Part shown: in pieces, positions 26,149-33,809 of the stretch
Position numbering within the stretch: the first letter of the stretch is position 1
Layout of the letters: every line of letters begins with the position of its first letter
Source of the DNA: Clostridiales bacterium
GTDB lineage: Bacteria > Bacillota > Clostridia > Peptostreptococcales > Anaerovoracaceae
Assembly: GCA_022773945.1 (NCBI GenBank)
Contig: JALFNS010000048.1
Coordinates: 1-64,000, forward strand
DNA length: 64,000 nucleotides
Direction of reading: 5' to 3'
Translations under genes and position numbers: made by a program
The notes under the pieces: model-generated
Told to the model about the DNA's origin: nothing
The model's database searches: none
What the model saw: the letters and a program-made list of their open reading frames with translations, nothing else

Positions 26149-27165
26149 TTAAAGTGGCAGATTAGGCGTCGCATCCAGAGTCAGATCGTCGAAATCACCC
26201 TCCAGATATCTGTAGTAGGCGGCGCAGCCTATCATAGCCGCGTTGTCCGTACAGAGCACCGGCGAAGGATAGAGCAGCCTGATTCCGCGACTGCCGCAGG
26301 CTTCCTCCATCATCTCGCGGAGCCTGCTGTTGGCAGCCACTCCGCCTGCCATAACAATTCTGTCCATTTTCATATCCACGGCAGCCTGAACCGTCTTCGT
26401 CACTATGACCTCCAGAACCGCCTCCTGAAAGGCCGCCGCCACGTCGGGCACGCTGATCTCCCTGCCCGCCTGCTTCTCCGAGTTGACGTAGTTGAGCACT
26501 CCCGTCTTGATCCCGCTGAAGCTGAAATCCATGCTGCCCTTCTCCAGAAAGACACGCTTGAACTCCACGCTGTGAGGGTCGCCCTCCCGGGCAATTCTGT
26601 CTATCTTCGGTCCGCCGGGATATCCAAGACCCAGAACGCGGGCCACCTTGTCATAGGCCTCGCCCACCGCATCATCTCTGGTTCCTCCCAGAATGCGGCA
26701 GCTGTTGTAGCCTGTGACCTCGGCTATATTCGTATGGCCGCCCGATACTATGAGAGCCATGAAGGGCGGCTCCAGTTCCTTGTGCTCTATGTAGTTGGCG
26801 CATATGTGACCGTGAATGTGGTGCACGCCTATGAGGGGCTTGCCCGTAGCCAGAGCATACGCCTTGGCCGTCGCCAGCCCTATAAGCAGGGCTCCCACAA
26901 GTCCCGGACCGCAGGTCACTCCTATGGCGTCTATGTCATCCATGTCAGCGCCCGCCTGCTCCAGAGCCTCCTCCACAACCCGGTTCACATTCTCCAGGTG
27001 GTGGCGGGACGCTATCTCCGGAACCACGCCTCCGTAAAGCTTATGTATATCAATCTGCGATGCTATTATGTTCGACCGCACGTCTCTGCCGTCGAGAACG
27101 ACCGCCGCAGCCGTCTCATCGCAGCTGGATTCAATTGCCAGTATAGCTGTCTTACCTTCTATCAT
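26149..27165 (-). CDS. tsaD: tRNA N6-adenosine threonylcarbamoyltransferase
   Basis: TsaD transfers the threonylcarbamoyl group to A37 of ANN-decoding tRNAs. The 338-residue protein opens ILAIESSCDETAAAVV and holds the metal histidines in VHHIHGHICANY, followed by LIVSGGHTNI and GGTRDDAVGEAYDKVARVLGLGYPGGP. It works with TsaB and TsaE, encoded just upstream. It overlaps rimI by four bases (ATGA). Confidence 0.97.
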   Translation of the reverse strand: MIEGKTAILAIESSCDETAAAVVLDGRDVRSNIIASQIDIHKLYGGVVPEIASRHHLENVNRVVEEALEQAGADMDDIDAIGVTCGPGLVGALLIGLATAKAYALATGKPLIGVHHIHGHICANYIEHKELEPPFMALIVSGGHTNIAEVTGYNSCRILGGTRDDAVGEAYDKVARVLGLGYPGGPKIDRIAREGDPHSVEFKRVFLEKGSMDFSFSGIKTGVLNYVNSEKQAGREISVPDVAAAFQEAVLEVIVTKTVQAAVDMKMDRIVMAGGVAANSRLREMMEEACGSRGIRLLYPSPVLCTDNAAMIGCAAYYRYLEGDFDDLTLDATPNLPL

Positions 27166-27611
27166 TCCTCATGCCTCCACATGATAAGGGCATCCTCTCC
27201 GCCGTGTCTGTAATATCCCTTCCTGACCCCTTCAACCTGAAATCCGAATTTCGTGTACAGGCCTATGGCCGCTTCATTTGACCGTCTGACCTCCAGGGTG
27301 TGGTGCCTGATTCCCTCTCGCAGAGTGAAATCCAGAAGCACCCTGATAATCCCCTCGCCAATGTGCCTGTGTCTGAAGCCGGGCGCCACAGCAACGTTTG
27401 TTATGTGGCCCTCGTCCTCGATCCACCAGAGACCTGCGTAGCCCACAACCTTGCCCGTGTGCTCCGCCACAACATAGAAGGCCCTGGGGTTCTCCTCCAG
27501 CTCAAACCTGACGGACTCCCTGCTCCAGGGATCCGGGAAGCAGAGCTTCTCTATCTCGTATATGGCGTCCGCATCTGCCGGTCCCGCCTGTCTCACCAGG
27601 ACATCACCCAT
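27162..27611 (-). CDS. rimI: ribosomal protein S18-alanine N-acetyltransferase
   Basis: A GNAT acetyltransferase of 149 residues with the acetyl-CoA loop VAPGFRHRHIGEGIIRVLLD and the RSNEAAIGLYTKFGF motif of RimI. It acetylates the N-terminus of ribosomal protein S18. The gene lies between tsaB and tsaD with overlaps on both sides, the standard order in Firmicutes. Confidence 0.92.
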   Translation of the reverse strand: MGDVLVRQAGPADADAIYEIEKLCFPDPWSRESVRFELEENPRAFYVVAEHTGKVVGYAGLWWIEDEGHITNVAVAPGFRHRHIGEGIIRVLLDFTLREGIRHHTLEVRRSNEAAIGLYTKFGFQVEGVRKGYYRHGGEDALIMWRHEE

Positions 27612-28344
27612 CTGCTTCCTCCGCCTTCTTCTCTCTCAACCTGCGCTCCGCCTCGGCCATACGCATGTACTCCGGCTCCAGCTCACCGTACGAGCAGCTC
27701 CTGCCCTCCGCAGCCAGCCGGGCACCCTGCAGCGCCACTGTCTCCGCATCCTGATATCTCACATCCTCCGGCGCAAAATCCACTCTCACGCCTCCGGCGG
27801 AGGCCCGGTCCTCTATGGCTTTTGCATATTTGTCCACTCCGTCGCCCATAAAAATCACTCGCTCCCGGCCGGATTCCTCCACCTTGTCCAGAAACTCCTC
27901 CAGAGTGTATGGCCCCGGCGGGATAATCTCCTCAGGGGCATAGCCTGCCCCGTAGACCTGGCTGCGTCTGGCGTCAAGTATCGGGCACACCAGCGCGCCC
28001 TCCCCGTCAATTCTCATGGAGAGAGCCTTCAGGCTGAGAACGGGTATGCACGGCAGGTCGAGAACCTGAGCCAGAGCCCGGGCGGTCGACACGCCTATTC
28101 TTATACCTGTGAAGGACCCCGGTCCGCAGGACACCGCGATGGCGTCCACATCACCAATCTTCAGCCCGGCATCCGAGAGGGCTTCATCTATCTGAGGCGT
28201 CAGATTCTGAAGATGTGAAAACTCATCGTGACCCTGAACATGAGCCCTTATTTCGAATTCTGCAAGCCTTCCCTCCGACACATCGGCATACGCCGCCGCG
28301 ACGGACGCGAAGGCTCCCGTAGTTTCAATCGCCAGTATATTCAT
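27604..28344 (-). CDS. tsaB: tRNA threonylcarbamoyladenosine biosynthesis protein TsaB
   Basis: TsaB is the inactive-kinase-fold partner of TsaD. It opens MNILAIETTGAFASVAA and has the VSCGPGSFTGIRIGVSTARALAQ motif near residue 70 and the DARRSQVY strand. The 246 residues fit the family. It overlaps rimI by eight bases and follows tsaE by three. Confidence 0.95.
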   Translation of the reverse strand: MNILAIETTGAFASVAAAYADVSEGRLAEFEIRAHVQGHDEFSHLQNLTPQIDEALSDAGLKIGDVDAIAVSCGPGSFTGIRIGVSTARALAQVLDLPCIPVLSLKALSMRIDGEGALVCPILDARRSQVYGAGYAPEEIIPPGPYTLEEFLDKVEESGRERVIFMGDGVDKYAKAIEDRASAGGVRVDFAPEDVRYQDAETVALQGARLAAEGRSCSYGELEPEYMRMAEAERRLREKKAEEADG

Positions 28345-28347
28345 GTC

Positions 28348-28782
28348 CTACCTGCTTTCTATGGTGTATACTCTCTCATCAGGGCTGCCGCCGTGACTTA
28401 TCCTTATGACCTTGGCCCCGGGAGGTATGAGTTCTTCTATGAGATCCGCCCACTCGACGACGCAGAGTCCGTCGCCGTAGAAATATTCCTCATAGCCTAT
28501 CTCGAACATCTCCTCCGGATCCCCGATTCTGTAGACATCGAAGTGGTACAGGGGAATTCTGCCGCTCCTGTACTCCTTCACAATATTAAAAGTCGGGCTG
28601 GTAATGACTTCTGTTATTCCCAGCCCTTCAGCTATCGCCTTGGTGAGGGTGGTCTTGCCTGTGCCCAGATCTCCTACGAGTGCCAGGATATCTCCGGGCG
28701 CGGCTGACTTCCCTGTTTGTATGCCGAACTCTCTCGTTTCGGCTTCATTATGCATTGTAACAGTTTTCTCTCCCATAACCAT
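28348..28782 (-). CDS. tsaE: tRNA threonylcarbamoyladenosine biosynthesis ATPase TsaE
   Basis: TsaE is the small ATPase that drives the TsaB-TsaD cycle. The P-loop is LVGDLGTGKTTLTKAIAEGLG and the family motifs SPTFNIVKEYRSG and HFDVYRI follow. The ORF track's start at 28920 adds an unrelated tail that overlaps ribU; starts at 28782, 28776 or 28755 fit the family. A TATACT box ends only three bases before 28782, so the transcript would begin within the first codons; this favours a leaderless message or the 28755 start, which has GGGAG 14 bases upstream. Confidence 0.9.
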   Translation of the reverse strand: MVMGEKTVTMHNEAETREFGIQTGKSAAPGDILALVGDLGTGKTTLTKAIAEGLGITEVITSPTFNIVKEYRSGRIPLYHFDVYRIGDPEEMFEIGYEEYFYGDGLCVVEWADLIEELIPPGAKVIRISHGGSPDERVYTIESR

Positions 28783-28804
28783 TACAGTATAGCATATTTT
28801 ATCC

Positions 28805-29365
28805 TTATTGTCTGTGCAGGAATCCTGACAGTCTCTTGTAGCATACGAATGTAACGAGTGAGTTGATTCCTGCCTTGATGGCGTTGAAGCCTGCGATGAA
28901 CGGCATGAGCTGCCATACAACGCCTGCCGGTACTCCCATGAAGTACGGAGTGATAACCAGGTTGGCTCCGATCATAACCAGAGTCATGGCTGCAGTTCCG
29001 CAGAGAAGCGCTATAATAGCGAACTTCCTTGTCTTCTTCCTGTAATAGATGCAGCCTGCCACGGTAACGAGCACGCCTGTTGCTATTATGTGCATGATTA
29101 TGCCGTAGATTCCGCTGGCGGAGCTTACGGTAACTCCCTGAATAACGGCAGTGACTACTGTGAGGACTATTCCGGCCACAGGTCCGAAAGCGAAGGTTCC
29201 TATGAGAATAGGAATGTCTGCCGGATCATACTCGAGGAAGGCGACTGCCGGGAAAATAGGCACGTGAATGAGTGCCACGAGGACGATTGAAATCGCCACC
29301 AGCATTGCCATCTTAGCCAGTCTTACTGTAGACCATCTTCTCTTTGTTTCCATTGTGTTTTCCAT
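28805..29365 (-). CDS. ribU: riboflavin ECF transporter S component RibU
   Basis: The 186-residue membrane protein has about six hydrophobic segments and the RibU signature FLEYDPADIPILIGTFAFGPVAGI near residue 45. It captures riboflavin and works with a shared energising module (EcfA, EcfA', EcfT) encoded elsewhere. The ATG at 29365 has GGAGGTAAG upstream; the longer ORF start would run into the riboswitch terminator. The FMN riboswitch in front confirms the vitamin. Flavin import fits the ApbE and flavin-dependent enzymes nearby. Confidence 0.93.
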   Translation of the reverse strand: MENTMETKRRWSTVRLAKMAMLVAISIVLVALIHVPIFPAVAFLEYDPADIPILIGTFAFGPVAGIVLTVVTAVIQGVTVSSASGIYGIIMHIIATGVLVTVAGCIYYRKKTRKFAIIALLCGTAAMTLVMIGANLVITPYFMGVPAGVVWQLMPFIAGFNAIKAGINSLVTFVCYKRLSGFLHRQ

Positions 29366-29404
29366 TTTTGTCTTACCTCCATGGATTCGCGGAGATCTGT
29401 CCCA

Positions 29405-29618
29405 TATAAAAACCCCGAAAACATAATGCTTCCGGGGCGAATGCTCACAAACAACCTGTGCGCGAGCACAAGTCAAGCCTTCTCGTTTCTTTCATCCGGA
29501 CTGTAACCGTCGGTAAGGGATTCTAACCCTTTCAGCCGCCTTCTGCGAAGGAAGCTCGCGGACTCGTAGCTAACGCTCATCACCGCCGGTGAGGACTTTC
29601 ACCTCGCCCTGAAACAGA
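29405..29618 (-). promoter_or_regulatory. FMN riboswitch (RFN element) with expression-platform terminator
   Basis: On the minus strand the conserved RFN segments appear in order: CAGGGCGAGGTGAAAGTCC, ACCGGCGGT, AGTCCGCGAGC, GAAAGGGTTAGAATCCC, TTACCGACGGT and AGTCCGGATGAAAGAA (29618 to about 29484). A CCCCG/CGGGG hairpin with TTTTTATA at 29438-29405 follows, so FMN binding should stop transcription before ribU. Confidence 0.96.
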
Positions 29619-29674
29619 ATCTCTGATATTTAATTAACTTACGAGTTTAAGTATACTCTTTAGCGCACACTCTG

Positions 29675-30985
29675 TCAACCGTGCGGCTCGATAATTCTCA
29701 TGCCGCCCTTCTCGAGAGGCTCCCACTCGTCGTCCACTCTCAGTCCCTTCAGGTTGTTCTCCAGGGCTCTGATTACTCCGCTGTGAGCCACGATGATGAT
29801 GTTTCTGGCGTCGTCATTGCCGAGAATCTCTCTCAGGCCTCTCACGGCTCTGTACTGCATATCGTAGAAGTTCTCTCCGCCTGCTGTCTTGAAGGTGAAC
29901 ATGTCTTCACCTCGACGGGCGTATTCCTCCGGGTACTTCTCCTTAATCTCCCTGACCGGTCTGCCGTCCCATTCTCCCAGGTTTATCTCACGAAGATCCT
30001 CCATGGTCTTCACCTGCGGCGAGCGAGGCAGCTCCGCACCTATGCGGCGGCATATCTCCCCGGCGGTCTCTGCGGCTCTGGACAGGTCACTGGAGTAGAC
30101 TCTCTCGATGGCAGGCATCGGCTCCTTGCCGAAAGGGTCGATCCCGGCCTCTTCAGCCGCCACATCCGCCCTTATCAAGTCTACCACAGCCTTCGCCGAA
30201 GCCTCTGCATGTGCCCTGCCCTCATCGTTCAGCGGCACGTCATAACATCCTGCGAATACAGGCTCGTCATGCTGCTTCGTCTGTCCGTGGCGCACGAGAA
30301 TTATACGCTTCTTCCAAGAGAGAACCTCAAGCTTGTCGCGACGGAAACCCTTCTTCACGAAATTTACTATCTCCTCGTAGCCTTCAGGGGTGTCCATGTC
30401 CAGAAGGCAGCCCTCCTCGTTCACAGGCACTCTGACCATCTCGTCGGGATGAGCATTAGTCACGGCCTTCAGACCGCCGCCGCCCTGCCATGTGCAGATT
30501 TCGTCTATGAAACCGGCCGGCACGAGAAGAGGATGTCCCTTCTTCCCCTCGTACACGGGCACGGCGAATTTCTCAGGCTCCTTAAGGCCTGCCGACATGA
30601 CCTCTCTCATAACCGATGCGCTCACCAGCGGGCAGTCGACAGGCATGAGAAGATATCCCTTCTTCCCGGAAGCGGCGGCTGCTGCCAGTCCCGTCTTCAC
30701 GGAGGAGAACATCCCCTGCTCGTAGTCCTCGTTATATGCCTCCCTGACACCCATGGCTGCTATCACCGGACTCAGAAGCTCCCGATTGTGTCCCGTAACC
30801 ACAGTGATGTCGTCTATCCCGGCGACTTTTGCCGACTCAACCAGACCCTCGATTGCTGTTGTTCCGTCAACATGAAGCAAAGGCTTGAAATCCTTCATTC
30901 TGGAGGACAGTCCTGCCGCCAGAATCACGGCTCCGTAGGTGCTGCCGTAGCTTCCCGTCTCTTCTCTGTTATATCCTATTTTCAT
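29675..30985 (-). CDS. MocA/MobA-like nucleotidyltransferase fused to a histidine phosphatase
   Basis: Residues 1-210 are a nucleotidyltransferase of the MocA type (AVILAAGLSSRMKDFKPLLHVDG, MPVDCPLVSASVM, KKGHPLLVP). Residues 225-436 are a phosphoglycerate-mutase-like histidine phosphatase with IILVRHGQT and the second histidine in IVAHSGVIRAL. MocA relatives attach CMP to molybdopterin; here the product is unknown. The same two-domain design is part of an uncharacterised operon type that I recall as DVU_1551-like. The ATG at 30985 has AGGAAGGG upstream, while the longer start would lie within a terminator hairpin. It is the last gene of the operon, with its own CRP-type promoter. Confidence 0.85.
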   Translation of the reverse strand: MKIGYNREETGSYGSTYGAVILAAGLSSRMKDFKPLLHVDGTTAIEGLVESAKVAGIDDITVVTGHNRELLSPVIAAMGVREAYNEDYEQGMFSSVKTGLAAAAASGKKGYLLMPVDCPLVSASVMREVMSAGLKEPEKFAVPVYEGKKGHPLLVPAGFIDEICTWQGGGGLKAVTNAHPDEMVRVPVNEEGCLLDMDTPEGYEEIVNFVKKGFRRDKLEVLSWKKRIILVRHGQTKQHDEPVFAGCYDVPLNDEGRAHAEASAKAVVDLIRADVAAEEAGIDPFGKEPMPAIERVYSSDLSRAAETAGEICRRIGAELPRSPQVKTMEDLREINLGEWDGRPVREIKEKYPEEYARRGEDMFTFKTAGGENFYDMQYRAVRGLREILGNDDARNIIIVAHSGVIRALENNLKGLRVDDEWEPLEKGGMRIIEPHG

Positions 30986-31003
30986 TCTAAATCCCTTCCT
31001 GTA

Positions 31004-31034
31004 AACAAAAGAGACGGAACCGGCTTCCGTCTCT
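31004..31034 (-). terminator. terminator/attenuator in the leader of the nucleotidyltransferase gene
   Basis: AGAGACGGAA and TTCCGTCTCT pair on the minus strand around a few bases, followed by TTTTGTTT. It lies between a promoter at about 31091 and the ATG at 30985, so the gene must be read through it; it also ends transcription coming from xdhC. Confidence 0.8.
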
Positions 31035-31090
31035 TTCTGCAAGTCAATAATCAAATTAATAGTTATGGTCTGGCTTTTTTCTATGTCTGT

Positions 31091-31134
31091 ATCATACCAC
31101 AGCTATTAAACACTGTATGTTGCCGTGCCAACAT
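31091..31134 (-). promoter_or_regulatory. promoter with CRP-family site ATGTTG-N6-CAACAT
   Basis: A perfect inverted repeat ATGTTG-CCGTGC-CAACAT lies at 31117-31134. On the minus strand TATGAT (31096-31091) is a -10 box; taking the start seven bases below it, the repeat is centred at -41.5, the class II activator position for CRP/FNR proteins. No good -35 is present, which fits activator dependence. Confidence 0.7.
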
Positions 31135-31156
31135 TCCCGGCTTTTGCATAAGAAAC

Positions 31157-31987
31157 TTATCTGGATGCTCTTACCTGTATGATCTCGGCCGCGATGGACA
31201 CTCCGATTTCCTCCGGAGTCTCGGAACCGATTTCAAGTCCGATAGGTGCGTGCACCGTGCTCAGCTGCTCTTCGGTTACGCCCTCCTCTCTGAGGATGCT
31301 GTAGAGCTTCTCGTTCTTGTTCCTGCTGCCGATCATGCCCAGGTATGCATAGGGCTTCTGCAGCGCCTGACGGAGAACCTGCAGGTCTCCTCTGTGGCCT
31401 CTGGTAACGATGATGATGTAGCTGTCCTCATCTATATCAAGCTCGTCGAAGCAGTGGTCGAAGTTGCCGCAGTTGATGGTTCTCTCAGCCTCCGGATATC
31501 TCTCCGGATTGGCGAATTCCTCTCTGTCGTCTATAATCGTCACGTCGAAATCGATGTGTCTGAGAATCGGCTCCAGAGCGTATGCCACATGTCCGCCGCC
31601 GAAGACGTAGGCTTTGCTGCCCGCCTCGAAGCGCTTGAGAACGTCTCCCGGATTTGCCGCTTCTATATACTCCAGCTGCACTGTGGCATTGCCGCCGCAG
31701 CCCATGGCCAGGGCGCCTTCCTCGGAGGCTCTGTCCTCATCGAGGATGAACTCGTAACGTCTCGTCTTCTCCTTTGTCTTCAGCATTTCTATGCAGATTT
31801 TCTCCGTCTCGGCCTCCAGAAGACCGCCGCCTACGGTTCCCATCTTGCCTTCGCCGTTCTTCCACATTATCAGGTCCGCACCCTTCTTTCTCGGCGTGGA
31901 GCCTTCAGTTTCCACAACGCTGGCGAGTATGAAATCATCGCCCAGCTCTATAAGATCTCTCGCCTTGTATGCTATCTTGTTAGCCAT
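31157..31987 (-). CDS. XdhC/CoxI-family molybdoenzyme maturation protein
   Basis: XdhC-family proteins bind molybdenum cofactor and help sulfurate or insert it. The 276-residue protein has the N-terminal XdhC part (ASVVETEGSTPRKKGADLIMW, GTVGGGLLEAE) and the C-terminal Rossmann part (AYVFGGGHVAYALEPIL, YLGMIGSRNKNEKLYSILREEG). The ATG at 31987 has AAGGAGG upstream; the extra 32 residues in the ORF track overlap the CoA-ligase gene and are not family-like. It follows that gene by 12 bases. Confidence 0.87.
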   Translation of the reverse strand: MANKIAYKARDLIELGDDFILASVVETEGSTPRKKGADLIMWKNGEGKMGTVGGGLLEAETEKICIEMLKTKEKTRRYEFILDEDRASEEGALAMGCGGNATVQLEYIEAANPGDVLKRFEAGSKAYVFGGGHVAYALEPILRHIDFDVTIIDDREEFANPERYPEAERTINCGNFDHCFDELDIDEDSYIIIVTRGHRGDLQVLRQALQKPYAYLGMIGSRNKNEKLYSILREEGVTEEQLSTVHAPIGLEIGSETPEEIGVSIAAEIIQVRASR

Positions 31988-31998
31988 ATTTTTCCTCC

Positions 31999-33069
31999 TT
32001 AAAGGTTTTTCTCCTCTTCTCTCGGGGCAACCTTGTCCAGGCGCTTCAGAACGCTGCCGCACGGGCAGGATTCCTCTATCCACCTGCTGAAATCCCCGGT
32101 TCTGTATCTGATAAATGGCATTCCCTTTCTCGTCAGAGTGGTGAATACTATCTCGCCGAAATTGCTGTAGCCCTCAGGTCCGCTTCCCGGTCTGACAGTT
32201 TCCCCCGTGAGCGGGTTTATGAGCTCCACGTAGAGATCGGCCTCCCTGATGTGGTAGCCTTTGCCGTAGCCGCAGCTCACGGCGCAGCCCAGTCCCATCT
32301 CCGTCATGCCGTAATGCTCGAAGACCATACAGCCGAAAATCTCCTCCAGGAGCATGGCAGTCTTCGACGGCACGTACTCGGCGCTCAGCAGCACGCTTCT
32401 CAGCTGAATGTCCTCGCCTGCAGCCTCCGCCTCACGGGCCAGAGCTATCATGTGACGTGGCAATGCAACTACGGAAGTGATTCCTTCGTCCTTAATCAGC
32501 TTCAGGAGTTTCTTCGTGTCCTTCGGCAGATCCGGTATTCCGTACTCCACAGCCTCGGCTCCCAGGTCTCTCAGCCCCTGCCCCAGCAGAAGCCCTATGG
32601 AGCCCGGTACCGCCGCCGGCATGAGTATGAGCACCTTGTCGCTGCTGTCCACAATCAGGCGCATGCCGTGGTTGAAGTAGTCAACAGTCAGCTGCTGGTC
32701 CTCCTCGGTGAAATATATTCGCTTCGGCTTGCCCGTGGTGCCGCTGGTGTTCATGGTGACGATTCTGCTTATCTCGGAGGGACTGACGCAGAGCAGATCC
32801 TTGTCTCTCTCCCTCAGATCCTCCGGCGTGGTGAAGGGCAGCTGCCTGAAGGCCTCCATGAACTCATCGTCCGGCTTCGCCAGAATGTCCTCCACTCCCT
32901 CAAGCTCGCCGTAGAACACACTGTTCTCCGTCGCGTATTTCAGGGTTTCCCTAAGCTTTCTCACGGTGTATATGTCAATTGCCTGCCGGAAGGTTATATC
33001 GGCCAGATCGGGGCCGCCTCCCAGCTCACGGCTGACGATATCCGCTGTTCTGATATCAAGATCAAGCAT
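31999..33069 (-). CDS. AMP-dependent CoA ligase-like protein (PaaK-like, DVU_1553 type)
   Basis: The 356-residue protein is a compact adenylate-forming enzyme resembling phenylacetate-CoA ligase PaaK. It has the nucleotide loop MNTSGTTGKPKRIYFTEED near residue 105, the YGMTEMGLGCAVSCG adenine-binding motif, and RYRTGDFSRW. It is shorter than true PaaK because the C-terminal swinging domain is mostly missing. The substrate is unknown. The neighbours (radical SAM, methyltransferase, XdhC, nucleotidyltransferase) are those of a conserved uncharacterised operon. Confidence 0.82.
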   Translation of the reverse strand: MLDLDIRTADIVSRELGGGPDLADITFRQAIDIYTVRKLRETLKYATENSVFYGELEGVEDILAKPDDEFMEAFRQLPFTTPEDLRERDKDLLCVSPSEISRIVTMNTSGTTGKPKRIYFTEEDQQLTVDYFNHGMRLIVDSSDKVLILMPAAVPGSIGLLLGQGLRDLGAEAVEYGIPDLPKDTKKLLKLIKDEGITSVVALPRHMIALAREAEAAGEDIQLRSVLLSAEYVPSKTAMLLEEIFGCMVFEHYGMTEMGLGCAVSCGYGKGYHIREADLYVELINPLTGETVRPGSGPEGYSNFGEIVFTTLTRKGMPFIRYRTGDFSRWIEESCPCGSVLKRLDKVAPREEEKNL

Positions 33070-33081
33070 CGGCTGCCTCCT

Positions 33082-33804
33082 CTACAGCGGCTTCTGAGCC
33101 ACGAGAAGGAAGTATCCGATCTTTCTCTTTTTGCCGGCCGATTCAAGCTTCAGGTCCGTGCAAAGTCCTTCCAGACTGCCTTCATCCATAAGTGTCTGTG
33201 CCACATAGTTGTTCAGATCCTCCGTTCTGTCCTCGAAGGCGAGAACCTTGAATCCTATCTCTTCCTCCAGCTGTCTGATGAGAGGCTCCTTGTAGAAGGC
33301 CCCTTCGAATCTGAAGTCCACGAAGCGCTTTGGATTCTCGTCGCAGTCCCCCTCCTTGTGAGGGATCTTGGCCTGTCTGCGCGCCTCAATCTCCACAGCC
33401 TTGAGCTGTTTCGGGTCCGGGTCGATCTCATAAAGGTCGCTTATTATAAGCTTGCCGCCCTTCTTCATGACGCAGTAGGCTTCGTGAAGAGCTTCGTCAG
33501 GTATGTTTATCATGCTGAGAACGCACTCCATGGTTATGGCGTCAAAGGTGAAGGACATGTACTCGTCAAGAAACTCACCGTCTCCGAACTTAACGTCGAT
33601 TCCGGGAAACTTCTCCTTGGCCGTGCTGATGCGCGGCAGGCTCATTTCGATTCCCTCGGCCTTCATGCCGTACTTCGTGTTGAGGCGGTTGACCGTATCG
33701 CCCTCACCGCAGCCTATATCGAGAACGCGGGCCCCTTTCCCGAGTCCCGCCAGTTCTATTCCTCTGTCTGTTATACTGAATTCTCCGGGTCTTAAAATAC
33801 TCAT
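33082..33804 (-). CDS. SAM-dependent methyltransferase (DVU_1556-like)
   Basis: A class I methyltransferase of 240 residues with the SAM-binding motif VLDIGCGEGDTVNRLN near residue 30, DVKFGDGEFL as motif II, and a CVLSMINIPDEALHEAYCVMKKGGKLIISDLYEIDP stretch like UbiE-type enzymes. The substrate is unknown. It lies five bases behind the radical SAM gene and 12 before the CoA-ligase gene, so the products likely act in one pathway. Confidence 0.85.
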   Translation of the reverse strand: MSILRPGEFSITDRGIELAGLGKGARVLDIGCGEGDTVNRLNTKYGMKAEGIEMSLPRISTAKEKFPGIDVKFGDGEFLDEYMSFTFDAITMECVLSMINIPDEALHEAYCVMKKGGKLIISDLYEIDPDPKQLKAVEIEARRQAKIPHKEGDCDENPKRFVDFRFEGAFYKEPLIRQLEEEIGFKVLAFEDRTEDLNNYVAQTLMDEGSLEGLCTDLKLESAGKKRKIGYFLLVAQKPL

Positions 33805-33809
33805 GATTC

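Noticed and set aside
29681-32002. 773-aa plus-strand ORF
   Set aside because: It lies antisense to the nucleotidyltransferase and XdhC genes, has Arg/His/Leu-rich shadow composition and no family motif.
32251-33795. 514-aa plus-strand ORF
   Set aside because: Antisense to the CoA ligase and methyltransferase genes, no ribosome site, no motif; a shadow of real genes.
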